A stretch of 64,000 nucleotides of DNA from Pseudomonadota bacterium. Lineage in GTDB: Bacteria; Desulfobacterota; Binatia; Binatales; Binataceae. The translations under genes were made by a program, and so were the position numbers. This document shows positions 9,297-18,577 of the stretch, piece by piece (the stretch's first letter is position 1; each line of letters starts with the position of its first letter). The notes under the pieces are model-generated. The model did not search any database, was not told the origin of the DNA, and was given only the letters and a program-made list of their open reading frames with translations. The stretch is taken from assembly GCA_021325355.1 (NCBI GenBank), contig JAJPHI010000019.1:124001-188000 (forward strand), given 5' to 3'.

Positions 9297-9660
9297 TTTG
9301 CGGCGCTAACGCTCCCTCATGCAGTGTCCCTTTTGTGGTTTACGACCGCGAGATTGCGGCCGCGCGAATTGAACGACAGAAACAAAATAATGATTTGCGT
9401 CTGCGGATCAATCATTTTGCCGGTGCCGCAAAAAAAATTTCTGCCGGCACCGCGTGGATCGTCGCGACACCTTCGGCGCCCCTGCCGCGCAGAGCGGGCC
9501 GTCCCGTCACCGGCGAGCGCCACGGATGCCGTTTCAATCTCTCGCCCCTCGTCTGCAAAGGGCGCGCCGCAGCGAGCCGCGTCCCGAAGACGCTGAAAAC
9601 CGTGCGGCCGTGCGCCCTCCGACTGGCAATCGCCGAAGTGAAGCCTATAAAGTTTCGTCC
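9297..9660. other. gap without a convincing gene; two inverted repeats
   Basis: No reading frame here looks real. AATGATT (9389-9395) pairs with AATCATT (9410-9416). CGGTGCCG (9421-9428) pairs with CGGCACCG (9445-9452) around an A8T3 tract. It may be the leader of the biotin carboxylase gene that starts at 9661. I recognise no known riboswitch. Confidence 0.4.
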
Positions 9661-11163
9661 ATGCCCTCGCGTCGGATAAAAAAATTACTGATCGCCAATC
9701 GCGGCGAGATCGCCGTCAGGATTATCCGTAGCGCGCGGATGATGGGAATCCGCACCGTCGCGATCTTTTCCGCAGCCGATAGCGGCGCGCTGCACGTCGC
9801 ACTCGCCGATGAAGCACAACCGCTCGGCGCCCCCGAACCGGCGCAGAGCTATCTCAATATCAAGGCGATCCTCGAGGCGGCGCTGGCGGCGGGCGCCGAC
9901 GCGATTCATCCGGGTTACGGCTTTCTTTCGGAGAGAGCGGAATTTGCGCAGGCGGTCGCCGATGCGGGGATGACTTTTGTTGGTCCGCCGTCGCGCGTGA
10001 TGGATGCGGTGGGTGACAAGCTCGCCGCGCGCCATCTCGCGATCGCCGTCGGCGTACCCGTCGTGCCCGGTCTCGATCTCGACTCGCGCGATCCCTCAGA
10101 GGCGCGCCGCTTTGGCGAGGAAACGGGCTTTCCGCTTCTGGTCAAGGCTGCGGCCGGCGGCGGCGGCCGCGGGATGCGCGTGGTTGAGACGCCGGCCGAC
10201 CTGGGCGCGGCGCTGGAGGCGGCCTCGCGCGAGGCCGCTGCGGCCTTCGGCGATGGGCGGGTGTACCTGGAGAAATTTGTGGCACGGCCGCGCCATGTCG
10301 AGGTGCAGATCCTTGGCGACAATCATGGCGGGATCGTCGCGCTGGGCGAGCGCGATTGCTCGATCCAACGGCGGCATCAGAAGTTGGTCGAAGAATCGCC
10401 GGCGCCGAATCTACCCGACTCTCTGCGCAGTCGCCTCCTCGACGCGGCGATCCGCCTGGGCCGCGCGGCCGACTATCGCAACGCCGGCACGGTCGAATTC
10501 CTGGTGGCCGGCGATCAGTTCTATTTTCTCGAAGTGAACGCCCGTCTCCAGGTCGAGCATCCGCTGACTGAACTGCGCTTCAATCGTGATCTCGTCGCCG
10601 ATCAGCTCGCGATTGCGATGGGCGAACCGGTGGTCGAGCCCGGCGCGCCTCGCGGCTGCGCGATCGAATGCCGCATCAATGCCGAAGACGCCGCGCACGA
10701 TTTTCGTCCGGCCACCGGCACCATCGCCGAGGTCGTGCTGCCTCAGGGACCGGGGGTGCGTGTGGATACCTACCTCACGCGCAACGCCCAGGTGACGCCC
10801 TATTATGACAGCCTCCTCGCGAAGCTCATCTGCTGGGGCGAGGATCGCGAACAGGCGCGGCGGCGGATGCTCGGCGCGCTGGGCGAGTTTGCGCTGCTCG
10901 GAATCGAAACGACCGCGGCCTTTCTGGCCGATCTGATCGGCAGCGAAGCCTTCGCGGCAGCCGCTCTGTCGACCGCTTTTATCCCGGAATTCCTCGCCAC
11001 CTGGCGTCCCGACGATGCGCGTCTTAAGGCCGCGCTCCTCGCCGCCGCTTTGCGATCGCGGTCAGGCTCGGCGACTCCGGCTGTCGCAGCGGAAAACCAC
11101 CCGAGCCGTACGCGATCGCCATGGACCGCGCTCGGCCGGTTCGAGCCTTGGAGTGATCGATGA
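9661..11163 (+). CDS. biotin carboxylase subunit of an acyl-CoA carboxylase
   Basis: ATP-dependent carboxylation of biotin, first half-reaction of acetyl-, propionyl- or methylcrotonyl-CoA carboxylase. The 500-residue product starts MPSRRIKKLLIANRGEIAVRI, the N-terminal lobe. It has the ATP-grasp glycine loop KAAAGGGGRGMR and the catalytic region EVNARLQVEHPLTE. The ATG at 9661 fits the family; the open frame upstream is not conserved in character. The biotin carrier is a separate gene overlapping by four bases. No carboxyltransferase subunit is in the window, so the acyl substrate cannot be named. Confidence 0.92.
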   Translation: MPSRRIKKLLIANRGEIAVRIIRSARMMGIRTVAIFSAADSGALHVALADEAQPLGAPEPAQSYLNIKAILEAALAAGADAIHPGYGFLSERAEFAQAVADAGMTFVGPPSRVMDAVGDKLAARHLAIAVGVPVVPGLDLDSRDPSEARRFGEETGFPLLVKAAAGGGGRGMRVVETPADLGAALEAASREAAAAFGDGRVYLEKFVARPRHVEVQILGDNHGGIVALGERDCSIQRRHQKLVEESPAPNLPDSLRSRLLDAAIRLGRAADYRNAGTVEFLVAGDQFYFLEVNARLQVEHPLTELRFNRDLVADQLAIAMGEPVVEPGAPRGCAIECRINAEDAAHDFRPATGTIAEVVLPQGPGVRVDTYLTRNAQVTPYYDSLLAKLICWGEDREQARRRMLGALGEFALLGIETTAAFLADLIGSEAFAAAALSTAFIPEFLATWRPDDARLKAALLAAALRSRSGSATPAVAAENHPSRTRSPWTALGRFEPWSDR

Positions 11164-11666
11164 AATTCGTCCTGGCGTCCTCCAATCGAGAGTACGAGGT
11201 CGAGATTATTGACCGCGATGGTTCGACGGTGCGCGCCCGCATCGACGGCGCGGAAGTCGTCGCCCGGATGGAAACAACCGCCCTCGGCAGAGTGGTGCGG
11301 CTTGATGGTGAGACGTTTCGCGTGTTCGACGCGGCGCAGCGCGATTCGCTCGCCGTGGCGGTCGGGCCGGCGCACTTCACCTTCAAAACCGCGGCCGGCG
11401 TCCGCCGCCGAGCGCACGCTTCGGGCGCCCTCCAGGTAACCGCGCCGATGCCCGGCAAGGTGCTGAAAGTCCTGGTCGTCGAGGGACAGGTCGTCGCCGC
11501 CGGCGTTCCGTTAATCACCCTCGAAGCGATGAAAATGGAGACGACGCTGTGCGCTGAGGGCGCCGCCGTCGTCGCGAAAATCCACGTCGCGCCGGAGACC
11601 AAAGTCGATCACGGAGCCGTTCTGATCGACCTCGGTCCGGCCCCTTCGCCCACCGGTTCGAACTGA
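11160..11666 (+). CDS. biotin carboxyl carrier protein of an acyl-CoA carboxylase
   Basis: 168-residue partner of the preceding biotin carboxylase, which it overlaps by ATGA. The C-terminal biotinyl domain (about 92-160) begins VTAPMPGKVLKVLV and contains EAMKMET, with Lys125 as the biotinylation site. The N-terminal 80 residues resemble the linking domain found between the carboxylase and carrier in fused alpha subunits. This therefore looks like a split alpha subunit. Confidence 0.92.
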   Translation: MKFVLASSNREYEVEIIDRDGSTVRARIDGAEVVARMETTALGRVVRLDGETFRVFDAAQRDSLAVAVGPAHFTFKTAAGVRRRAHASGALQVTAPMPGKVLKVLVVEGQVVAAGVPLITLEAMKMETTLCAEGAAVVAKIHVAPETKVDHGAVLIDLGPAPSPTGSN

Positions 11667-11828
11667 CGCCGCCTACCCGCGACCCAGGGCGAGCGGACCG
11701 CCGATGTTGCGCTTTCGGATTTTCGGGCGACCGGCGAGCCTTCAGGACCGCTCGCTCTTCAACCGCGCAGCCGACTCGCCTAAGCTCGATAAGGAGATCG
11801 GAGGGTTTGGCTGCCGGCGGAGGGCCCG

Positions 11829-12032
11829 ATGTTCGGAACGATCAAGAAAGTAATCAAGGACAAAGGTTTCGGCTTCATCATCCCAGATGATGGAACGGAT
11901 GAAGTGTTCTTCCACCGTTCCCGCCTATCGCCGAAGGTGTATTTCGAAGATCTGCGGGAAGGGATGGAAGTGCAGTTTGATATCCGTCAGGGGGAAAAAG
12001 GGCGGCAGGCCTTCAACCTGCGCCTGCGTTAG
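11829..12032 (+). CDS. cold-shock-domain protein
   Basis: 67-residue single-stranded nucleic acid binding protein of the CspA type, an RNA chaperone. RNP1 is KGFGFI and RNP2 is VFFH, in the usual order. GTIKKVIKDKGFGFI has Val-Ile in place of the common GTVKWFN start. A GGAGGG (11819-11824) lies 4 bases from the ATG. It stands alone, 160 bases after the carrier protein gene; I see no defined feature in that gap. Confidence 0.9.
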   Translation: MFGTIKKVIKDKGFGFIIPDDGTDEVFFHRSRLSPKVYFEDLREGMEVQFDIRQGEKGRQAFNLRLR

Positions 12033-12114
12033 CGCGCGCGAGCCATCGAGCCGGGCCAAGGTCGCGGCGCGGATTTCGGCCTGACGTTCGGCGCGCTCGC
12101 CGCGAGGGGGCGGC

Positions 12115-12675
12115 CTAGGAGCGCATCAACTCGGCCTCGTCGGCCGCCAACGTGGCGTACACTTCACGATCAATCTGGCGGTAGCGCTCGAGGATCTCAT
12201 CAGCCTGCTTCTCGTTGCCCTCTTCGCGGGCAAAATCGCGCATCTTCTTTTCGATCCACGACAGATGCCAGGCTTCGTCTTCGGTTACCGCCTTCAAGGT
12301 TTCGAGCGTTTCCGGATCAACATTGGGCAGCGCCGCGTGGGCGGTATAGCGGCTGTGCGCCCGCTCTTCGACGACGACGGTCAATCCGAGGATCTCGATG
12401 ATACTCTTGGGCACCCCCGTGCGGAGCCCGATTCGGCGCTGATAGCCGTCCGCCGGCAGCATCGGGGTGCCGCCGAGGTCGGTGATGCGGCGGGTCCAGA
12501 GCCAGGCGTGGCGGGTCTCGTCGGCGAGATGCTTGGAGAGTTTCAACTGCGAATCGGCGTCCTTGATATGACCAAGGAGGTTGAATAACAGGCGCGCGCC
12601 ACGCAATTCGGCATCGCGATAAAAACTGAATATCAACACCTGCTTTTCCGCGGCCGACATCCCGCTAAGATCCAT
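12115..12675 (-). CDS. ferritin-like di-iron protein
   Basis: 186 residues, four-helix ferritin-like fold. Probable metal ligands from the ATG at 12675 are Glu23 (AELRG), Glu53 with His56 (DETRH), Glu104 with His107 (EERAH) and Glu134 with His137 (EAWH). This spacing is that of rubrerythrin- or MiaE-like carboxylate-bridged di-iron sites. The specific reaction is unknown. The start at 12675 was preferred because the 18 codons upstream are Arg-rich and uncharacteristic. Confidence 0.75.
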   Translation of the reverse strand: MDLSGMSAAEKQVLIFSFYRDAELRGARLLFNLLGHIKDADSQLKLSKHLADETRHAWLWTRRITDLGGTPMLPADGYQRRIGLRTGVPKSIIEILGLTVVVEERAHSRYTAHAALPNVDPETLETLKAVTEDEAWHLSWIEKKMRDFAREEGNEKQADEILERYRQIDREVYATLAADEAELMRS

Positions 12676-12851
12676 CTGCTGCCTTCTCCTCAACCCCGCC
12701 AGACTCGACGGCGACCGGGGCAATCGCAAAGATTCTGCTTTAAGTATGTGATCGGGCGCAGGGGATCAACAATACGGCCGGTCGCTATCCACAGGGGAAA
12801 ATTGCCCGGGAACGTCGATTTACCCTCGGCGAAAACTAATAATGCGCCATC

Positions 12852-13574
12852 ATGCAACCGCTGGCGGTGACGCTCGCTTGTGTAACCTTCTTCTCGACCG
12901 GTCTCGGCGGGCTCGCCGCTATCCGCTTTCGCGACCACATGCATCTGCTGCTGGGCTTCAGCTCGGGAGCCGTTTTGGGCGTCGCCCTGTTCGAGATCAT
13001 TCCGGAAATCTTCAATCTGCGCGACGGCGGCGACGTGATGCCGTTTGCGGCGATCGGATTTCTATTTTTCTTCGCTCTCGAACGCTACACCGCGATGCAT
13101 CGGGCGCGCGAGCACGAGCATGCCGGAAGCGCGCACACGCAGGAGTTTGGCATTCTGGTCGCCGCCGGTCTGTCGATCCACAGCTTCCTCGACGGTGTGG
13201 CGATCGGTGTCGGTTTTCAGACCAGTATCCACGTCGGTCTGCTGATCGCGCTCGCGGTGATTTCTCACGACCTCAGTGACGGGCTCAACACCGTTACGGT
13301 CGTTTTGGCACACGAAAACCCGCTCAATCGTGCGACCTTCTGGCTGTTAATCGATGCTTTGGCGCCGGTGGTGGGCGCCCTTTCGAGCCTCACGCTCACC
13401 TTAAGCCACGATCTCCTGACGTGGCTATTGGCCTTCTTTGTCGGCTCTTTTTTGTTTATAGGCGCTTCCGATCTGCTGCCCGAGGCGCGTGAGCATAATT
13501 CACCCTGGGTGGCGGTGGCGACGGCCGGTGGCATGCTCGCGATGTATCTGACCACGCGTGCGGTAGGCAGTTGA
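12852..13574 (+). CDS. ZIP-family divalent metal transporter
   Basis: 240-residue membrane protein with about eight hydrophobic segments. The metal path of ZIP transporters is seen as SIHSFLDGVAIG (helix IV) and SHDLSDGLNT (helix V), each with the conserved His and Asp/Glu positions. A short His-containing loop (HRAREHEHAGSAH) precedes helix IV. The likely cargo is zinc, iron or manganese. It is divergent from the ferritin-like gene. Confidence 0.85.
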   Translation: MQPLAVTLACVTFFSTGLGGLAAIRFRDHMHLLLGFSSGAVLGVALFEIIPEIFNLRDGGDVMPFAAIGFLFFFALERYTAMHRAREHEHAGSAHTQEFGILVAAGLSIHSFLDGVAIGVGFQTSIHVGLLIALAVISHDLSDGLNTVTVVLAHENPLNRATFWLLIDALAPVVGALSSLTLTLSHDLLTWLLAFFVGSFLFIGASDLLPEAREHNSPWVAVATAGGMLAMYLTTRAVGS

Positions 13575-13685
13575 AATTGTCGCCTTGGGGGCACCAGATG
13601 CGTTTTCCAGCTTGAATTGGAACCAGCTTACTGCCCAAATAGGCCCAGATGCAGTTGGCAAATTGGTTGCTCCCTAGATTGTCCG

Positions 13686-14831
13686 ATGGCGCCGACGTCT
13701 GACGCGTATTGGCTCGCCTTGCGGCGGGTACGCGGAGTTGGTCCGCGCACGGCGGTGCTGCTGCTGCAACGGTTTCAAACCGCGGAGGCGGTTTTCCACG
13801 CGTCCGAGCAGGAGATTCTGGCGGCGGGCATTCCGCGTCCGACGGCGCGTAATATCCGCGAATTTTCGGACTTCGCACCGTTGGAAAGGGAGCTCTGTGA
13901 ACTACCGAAGATTGGCGCTCGTCTTATCCGATGGACCGATGACGAGTATCCGACCAACCTTCGGCATATCGCCGATCCGCCGCCCTATCTATTCGTCCGT
14001 GGAAGTAGTCCCGGGACCAATCCCAAATGTGTTGCGGTGGTCGGTGCGCGCGCCGCGAGCGACGCCGGTCGGCGGATGGCGCAACGACTCGGTCTCGAAC
14101 TCGCCGCCAATGGCTTCGTGGTGGTCAGCGGACTCGCCCGCGGTATCGATGCGGAAGCCCATCAGGCGGCGCTCGATGCGCGCGGGAAAACGGTCGCGGT
14201 GATGGGGTGCGGCGTGGACGTCATCTATCCGCCGGAGCATCGCCGGCTCGCCGAGCTGATTATCGAGAGCGGCGGCGCGCTCGTCTCGGAATTGCCGATG
14301 GGCACCCCGCCTATCGCGGAGAATTTTCCCGGACGCAACCGGATGATCTCGGGGATGGCGCTCGGCGTGGTTATCGTCGAGGCCGCCGAGAAGAGCGGCT
14401 CGCTGATAACCGCGCGGATGGCCCTCGAGCAGGATCGCCAGGTCTTTGCCGTGCCGGGCAGCCCACTGACCGGAAAGACCCGTGGCAGTAACCGCCTGCT
14501 CAAGGAGGGCGCCCGCCTCGTCGAATGCGTCGAGGACGTGATCGAGGAGCTCTTGCCTCAGCTCGGTGAGACCGGAAACACTGCACCGACTCAGCATCCG
14601 GATTCGTCCAATGGTTCAAGCCGCACGACGAGCACAGTCGACGAGAACGCATCGACCGAGACGCAGAGCCTCCTGAGCGTCCTTAAGGGAACTGAAAAGG
14701 TGCACGTTGACGCTTTGATCGAGAGTTCCGGGATGAGTCCGCAAACAGTGCTTAGGTTACTTCTCGAACTGGAACTGGGCGGGACCGTCGTGCAGCATCC
14801 GGGTAAGATGTTTTCCCTGGCGCGACCGTGA
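13686..14831 (+). CDS. dprA: DNA-processing protein DprA
   Basis: Loads RecA on incoming single-stranded DNA during natural transformation; 381 residues. A short helical N-terminal domain (LRRVRGVGPRTAVLLL) is followed by the Rossmann domain: VGARAASDAGRRMA, GLARGIDAEAH, GCGVDVIYPPEH, FPGRNRMISG and SGSLITARMALEQ. The C-terminal 70 residues form the winged-helix domain seen in many DprA proteins. The ATG at 13686 is close to the family start. TopA follows directly, a common dprA-topA arrangement. Confidence 0.93.
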   Translation: MAPTSDAYWLALRRVRGVGPRTAVLLLQRFQTAEAVFHASEQEILAAGIPRPTARNIREFSDFAPLERELCELPKIGARLIRWTDDEYPTNLRHIADPPPYLFVRGSSPGTNPKCVAVVGARAASDAGRRMAQRLGLELAANGFVVVSGLARGIDAEAHQAALDARGKTVAVMGCGVDVIYPPEHRRLAELIIESGGALVSELPMGTPPIAENFPGRNRMISGMALGVVIVEAAEKSGSLITARMALEQDRQVFAVPGSPLTGKTRGSNRLLKEGARLVECVEDVIEELLPQLGETGNTAPTQHPDSSNGSSRTTSTVDENASTETQSLLSVLKGTEKVHVDALIESSGMSPQTVLRLLLELELGGTVVQHPGKMFSLARP

Positions 14832-14869
14832 GGGGGGCGAGCGGTTGCAGGTGTAGCTGTTGTTAACGG

Positions 14870-17209
14870 GTGTCGAAGGTGGCTAAAAATCTCGTTATTG
14901 TCGAATCACCAGCCAAGGCCAAGACCATCAAGCGCTATCTGGGTCGCGACTTCCAGGTTGCGCCGTCGGTGGGCCACGTGGTTGACCTGCCGAAGACCCG
15001 GCTTGGAGTTGATATCAAAAAGAGCTTCAAGCCCGAATACGAGATCATCCCGGCCAAGAAAAAGGTAATCGACGGTATCAGGTCCGCTGCCCACGACAAG
15101 GACAACATCTATCTTGCGACGGACCCGGACCGCGAAGGTGAGGCGATCGCCTGGCATATCGCGCAGTACCTCGACCATAAGTCGGCGGGCAGGATTCATC
15201 GAATTCTACTGCACGAGATAACCGAGCGCGCGGTCAAAAACGCGATCGCCAATCCGGCGCAGCTCGACCAGAATCTGTTCGACGCCCAGCAGGCCCGGCG
15301 CGTGCTCGACCGCCTGGTCGGCTACCAGGTGAGTCCGCTGCTGTGGGACAAGGTCAAACGCGGCATCAGCGCGGGACGCGTGCAGTCGGTCGCCCTGCGG
15401 ATCATCGTCGAGCGCGAAAAGGAGCGCGAGGCCTTCGTTTCCGAGGAGTACTGGACGCTCGACGCTAACCTCGAGGCTGCCGTTCCACCGGCCTTCAAGG
15501 CGCGGCTGTACAGTTACAAAGACGAACGGATCGATAACAAGGCGGTCAAGCTCACCAAGACCCTGGCCGACGAGATAATTGCCGCCTGCGACAAGGCGCC
15601 GTTCACGGTTCGCAAGGTCGAACGCAAGGAGGTTCGCCGCAGCCCCGCTCCGCCCTTCATCACTTCGCGCCTGCAGCAGGAGGCGGCGCGCAAGCTGCAC
15701 TTCTCGCCCTCGCGCACGATGAAAATCGCGCAGCGCCTGTACGAGGGTATCGAACTGGGCGACCAGGGCGCGGTCGGTCTCATTACCTATATGCGGACCG
15801 ACTCGCCGCGCGTCTCGGATGAGGCGCTCGCCGCCGTGCGCAAGTATATCGAGACGCGCTACGGCGAGAATTACGTACCTGAGCGCGCGAACGTCTATCG
15901 TTCCGGCAAGGCGGCGCAAGAGGCGCACGAGGCGATTCGCCCGACCGCGGTCGAACGCGACCCCGAATCGATGGCGCGCTATCTCGACAAGGACGCGCTC
16001 GCGCTCTACACGCTGATTTTCAACCGTTTCGTGTCGAGCCAGATGCCGCCGGCGGTTTACGACCGCACGACGGTCGATATCGAGGCGAAGGACGCGGTTT
16101 TTCGCGCCACCGGCCAGGTGATGAAGTTTGACGGCTTCATGCGCGTTTACCTTGAAGGAGTGGACGAGGCGCCGACTGAAGATGAAGCGGCAACCACCCT
16201 GCCGCCGATGAGCGAAGGCGAGGCGCTGAAGCTGCTCGGCTTTGTTCCCGAGCAGCACTTTACGCAGCCGCCGCCGCGCTTCACGCAGGCGACGCTCATC
16301 AAAGAGCTCGAAGACAAGGGTATTGGTCGGCCCTCAACGTATGCCGCCATCATGACCGGTATCCTGAACCGTGAATACGTCGAAGAGGACGACAGCAAGC
16401 GCTTGCGGCCGACTTCGCTCGGGCGGGTGGTAAGCGATCTGCTGGTGGTGGCGTTTCCGGATATCTTCGAGACCGGCTTTACGGCCTCGATGGAAGAGGA
16501 GCTCGACGGCGTCGAGGAGGGTCGCGAGCACTGGACCAAGGCCCTCAAACGCTTTTACGGGCCATTCGAAAAACGCCTCGGTGAAGCGAAGAAAAAGATG
16601 CCCGAGGTCAAGCGCAAGGGGCTGCCGACCGAGCTCAAGTGCGATCAATGCGGCGGCATGATGGTTATCAAGTGGGGCCGCAACGGCGAGTTCCTCGCCT
16701 GCTCCAATTATCCGAAATGCACCAACACCGCGGAGTTCGGTCGCGACGAACAGGGTAAGATCGTGCTCAAGGAACCGAGCGCGCCGATGCCGACCGACGA
16801 GAGCTGCGACAAGTGCGGCAGTCCGATGGTCCGGCGCCGCTCGCGCTTCGGTGAATTCCTGGGCTGCTCGGCGTACCCCGATTGCGACGGGATCAAGCGC
16901 CTGCAGGCGGAGCCGATCAAAACGGGCGTCGCCTGTCCTGATTGCAAGGAAGGCGAGGTCCTGGAACGCCGCAGCCGCCGCGGCAAGCTCTTCTTCGGCT
17001 GCAATCGCTATCCCAAGTGCAAATTCGCGAGCTGGGATCGCGTGGTGCCGGCCGCCTGCCCGGATTGCGGCTCGAGCTATCTCGTCGAGAAGGTCAGCAA
17101 ACGCGATGGCGCACGCTGGCTATGTCCGAACAAGGAATGCGGCTATCAGACGGCAGCGCCAACCCCCGCGGACAACGCCGAGGGTCAGTCGCTCTCGCCA
17201 GGCGCCTGA
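14870..17209 (+). CDS. topA: DNA topoisomerase I
   Basis: Type IA topoisomerase relaxing negative supercoils; 779 residues, GTG start. The Toprim domain has VIVESPAKAKTI and the acidic triad in ATDPDREGE (Asp85, Asp87, Glu89). The active-site tyrosine is Tyr307 in LITYMRTDSPR. The C-terminus has four Cys4 zinc ribbons in a row (starting CDQC, CDKC, CPDC, CPDC), as in many bacterial TopA. It follows dprA on the same strand and faces an ECF sigma factor gene. Confidence 0.96.
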   Translation: MSKVAKNLVIVESPAKAKTIKRYLGRDFQVAPSVGHVVDLPKTRLGVDIKKSFKPEYEIIPAKKKVIDGIRSAAHDKDNIYLATDPDREGEAIAWHIAQYLDHKSAGRIHRILLHEITERAVKNAIANPAQLDQNLFDAQQARRVLDRLVGYQVSPLLWDKVKRGISAGRVQSVALRIIVEREKEREAFVSEEYWTLDANLEAAVPPAFKARLYSYKDERIDNKAVKLTKTLADEIIAACDKAPFTVRKVERKEVRRSPAPPFITSRLQQEAARKLHFSPSRTMKIAQRLYEGIELGDQGAVGLITYMRTDSPRVSDEALAAVRKYIETRYGENYVPERANVYRSGKAAQEAHEAIRPTAVERDPESMARYLDKDALALYTLIFNRFVSSQMPPAVYDRTTVDIEAKDAVFRATGQVMKFDGFMRVYLEGVDEAPTEDEAATTLPPMSEGEALKLLGFVPEQHFTQPPPRFTQATLIKELEDKGIGRPSTYAAIMTGILNREYVEEDDSKRLRPTSLGRVVSDLLVVAFPDIFETGFTASMEEELDGVEEGREHWTKALKRFYGPFEKRLGEAKKKMPEVKRKGLPTELKCDQCGGMMVIKWGRNGEFLACSNYPKCTNTAEFGRDEQGKIVLKEPSAPMPTDESCDKCGSPMVRRRSRFGEFLGCSAYPDCDGIKRLQAEPIKTGVACPDCKEGEVLERRSRRGKLFFGCNRYPKCKFASWDRVVPAACPDCGSSYLVEKVSKRDGARWLCPNKECGYQTAAPTPADNAEGQSLSPGA

Positions 17210-17254
17210 CGGCCGCGCCGATACCGATGCGTCGAGCGGTGCGGTTATGACGCC

Positions 17255-18541
17255 CTAGCCGCTTCGGCCACGGGGCGTTACCTCCTGCAGCCGCCGCCCG
17301 AGGAAGCGCCGTTCCGGCTCGGTGCTGACGAGTTCGAGCGCGCGCCGATAGGAATCCGCGGCCTCGTTTAGGCGACCGAGTCGGCGCAGCAGGTCAGCCC
17401 GCGCCGACCACATCAGATAGTAGCCGTCCAGCTCCTCGCGCACACGGATTGATTCGAGCAACTGCAGCCCGAGCTCGACGCTCGAGCTCATCGCCACCGC
17501 GACGGCGTGATTCAATTCAATCACCGGCGATGGCGCGAGGCGCATCAGGAGGGCATAGAGCGCCTCGATCTCGCGCCAGTCGGTGTCGGCCGCCCGCGGC
17601 GCGCGCGCATGTACGGCGGCGATCGCGCCCTGGATCGTATAGAAGCCAGCCGGACCGCTGCGCAGGGCGGACTCCACCAGGGTGAGCCCTTCGCGAATCT
17701 GCTCGTGGTTCCATCGCGTGCGATCCTGATTTTCGAGCAGAATAATCTCGCCGTCGGCGGTCATGCGGGCGCTGCGCCGCGAGTCCTGCAGCAGCATCAA
17801 GGCGAGCAAACCCCGCGCCTCGCCGCTTTCGGGCAAGAGCCGGCAGACGACGCGCCCGAGGCGAATCGCTTCGGCGCACATATCTGCCCTGACGATGCGA
17901 TCGCCGTAAGTGGAGGAGTAGCCCTCGTTGAAGACGAGATAGACGACCGCCAACACCGCGGCGAGCCGCTCCGGCAGCACCTCGAGTGGCGGAATCTCGT
18001 AGGGAATCCGCGCGGTGGCAATCTTGCGTTTGGCCCGGACCAGCCGCTGGGCCATGGTTGAGACAGGAACGATGAAGGCGCGCGCAATCTCTTCGGTCGT
18101 AAGGCCGCACAAGGTGCGCAGCGCCAGAGCGACCTGTGCTTCGATCGCGAGCGCAGGATGACAACAGGTAAAAATCAGCCGCAGACGCTCGTCGGGCAAA
18201 TCACTATCGCTCATGGTATCCGGCGAGGAGGCGGCCAGCTCAGCCATCCGGTCGAGCTCATCACGTCGCTCGGCAAAGCGCGTGCTGCGCCGGATGCGGT
18301 CGAGCGCCTTATGGCGCGCGGTGCTGATGATCCAGGCGCGGGGATTGGCGGGAACGCCGTCGCGCGGCCATTGTTCGATCCCCGCGGTGAAAGCCTCCTG
18401 AACCGCGTCCTCGGCCACGTCGAAGTCGCCGACCAGGCGGATAACCGTGGCGAGGATACGGCCAAACTCTTCGCGATACAGCCGCTCGACGGTCGCGTCA
18501 TGCAGTGACATAAGCCGGAACGCGCGGGGCGGGCGGCACAT
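17255..18541 (-). CDS. ECF sigma factor, ECF42-like, with C-terminal extension
   Basis: About 428 residues, far longer than a minimal ECF sigma factor. Region 2 is VEDF-like (GDFDVAEDAVQEAFTAGIEQW) and region 4 is LCGLTTEEIARAFIVPVSTMAQRLVRAKRKI. About 230 extra residues follow with helical, TPR-like character (DGYYLMWSARADLLRRLGRLNEAADSYRRALEL). That layout plus an adjacent DGPF protein gene is the hallmark of the ECF42 group, which lacks an anti-sigma factor. The ATG at 18541 has GGAGGG 6 bases upstream; the ATG at 18511 matches the usual family start and is the alternative. Confidence 0.88.
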   Translation of the reverse strand: MCRPPRAFRLMSLHDATVERLYREEFGRILATVIRLVGDFDVAEDAVQEAFTAGIEQWPRDGVPANPRAWIISTARHKALDRIRRSTRFAERRDELDRMAELAASSPDTMSDSDLPDERLRLIFTCCHPALAIEAQVALALRTLCGLTTEEIARAFIVPVSTMAQRLVRAKRKIATARIPYEIPPLEVLPERLAAVLAVVYLVFNEGYSSTYGDRIVRADMCAEAIRLGRVVCRLLPESGEARGLLALMLLQDSRRSARMTADGEIILLENQDRTRWNHEQIREGLTLVESALRSGPAGFYTIQGAIAAVHARAPRAADTDWREIEALYALLMRLAPSPVIELNHAVAVAMSSSVELGLQLLESIRVREELDGYYLMWSARADLLRRLGRLNEAADSYRRALELVSTEPERRFLGRRLQEVTPRGRSG

Positions 18542-18577
18542 CACCGCCCTCCGCGACTTGCCATTTCGCCTCGCCGC

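Noticed and set aside
9319-9372. A 17-codon plus-strand frame starting MQCPFCG, like a zinc-finger start
   Set aside because: It stops after 17 codons and the frames after it show no continuation of a zinc finger, so a decayed gene cannot be supported.
9087-9596. A 169-residue plus-strand frame in the gap before the biotin carboxylase gene
   Set aside because: Composition changes along its length, it has a basic low-complexity end, no ribosome site and no motif.
15206-16258. A 350-residue minus-strand frame inside topA
   Set aside because: Shadow opposite the catalytic core of topoisomerase I; no independent features.
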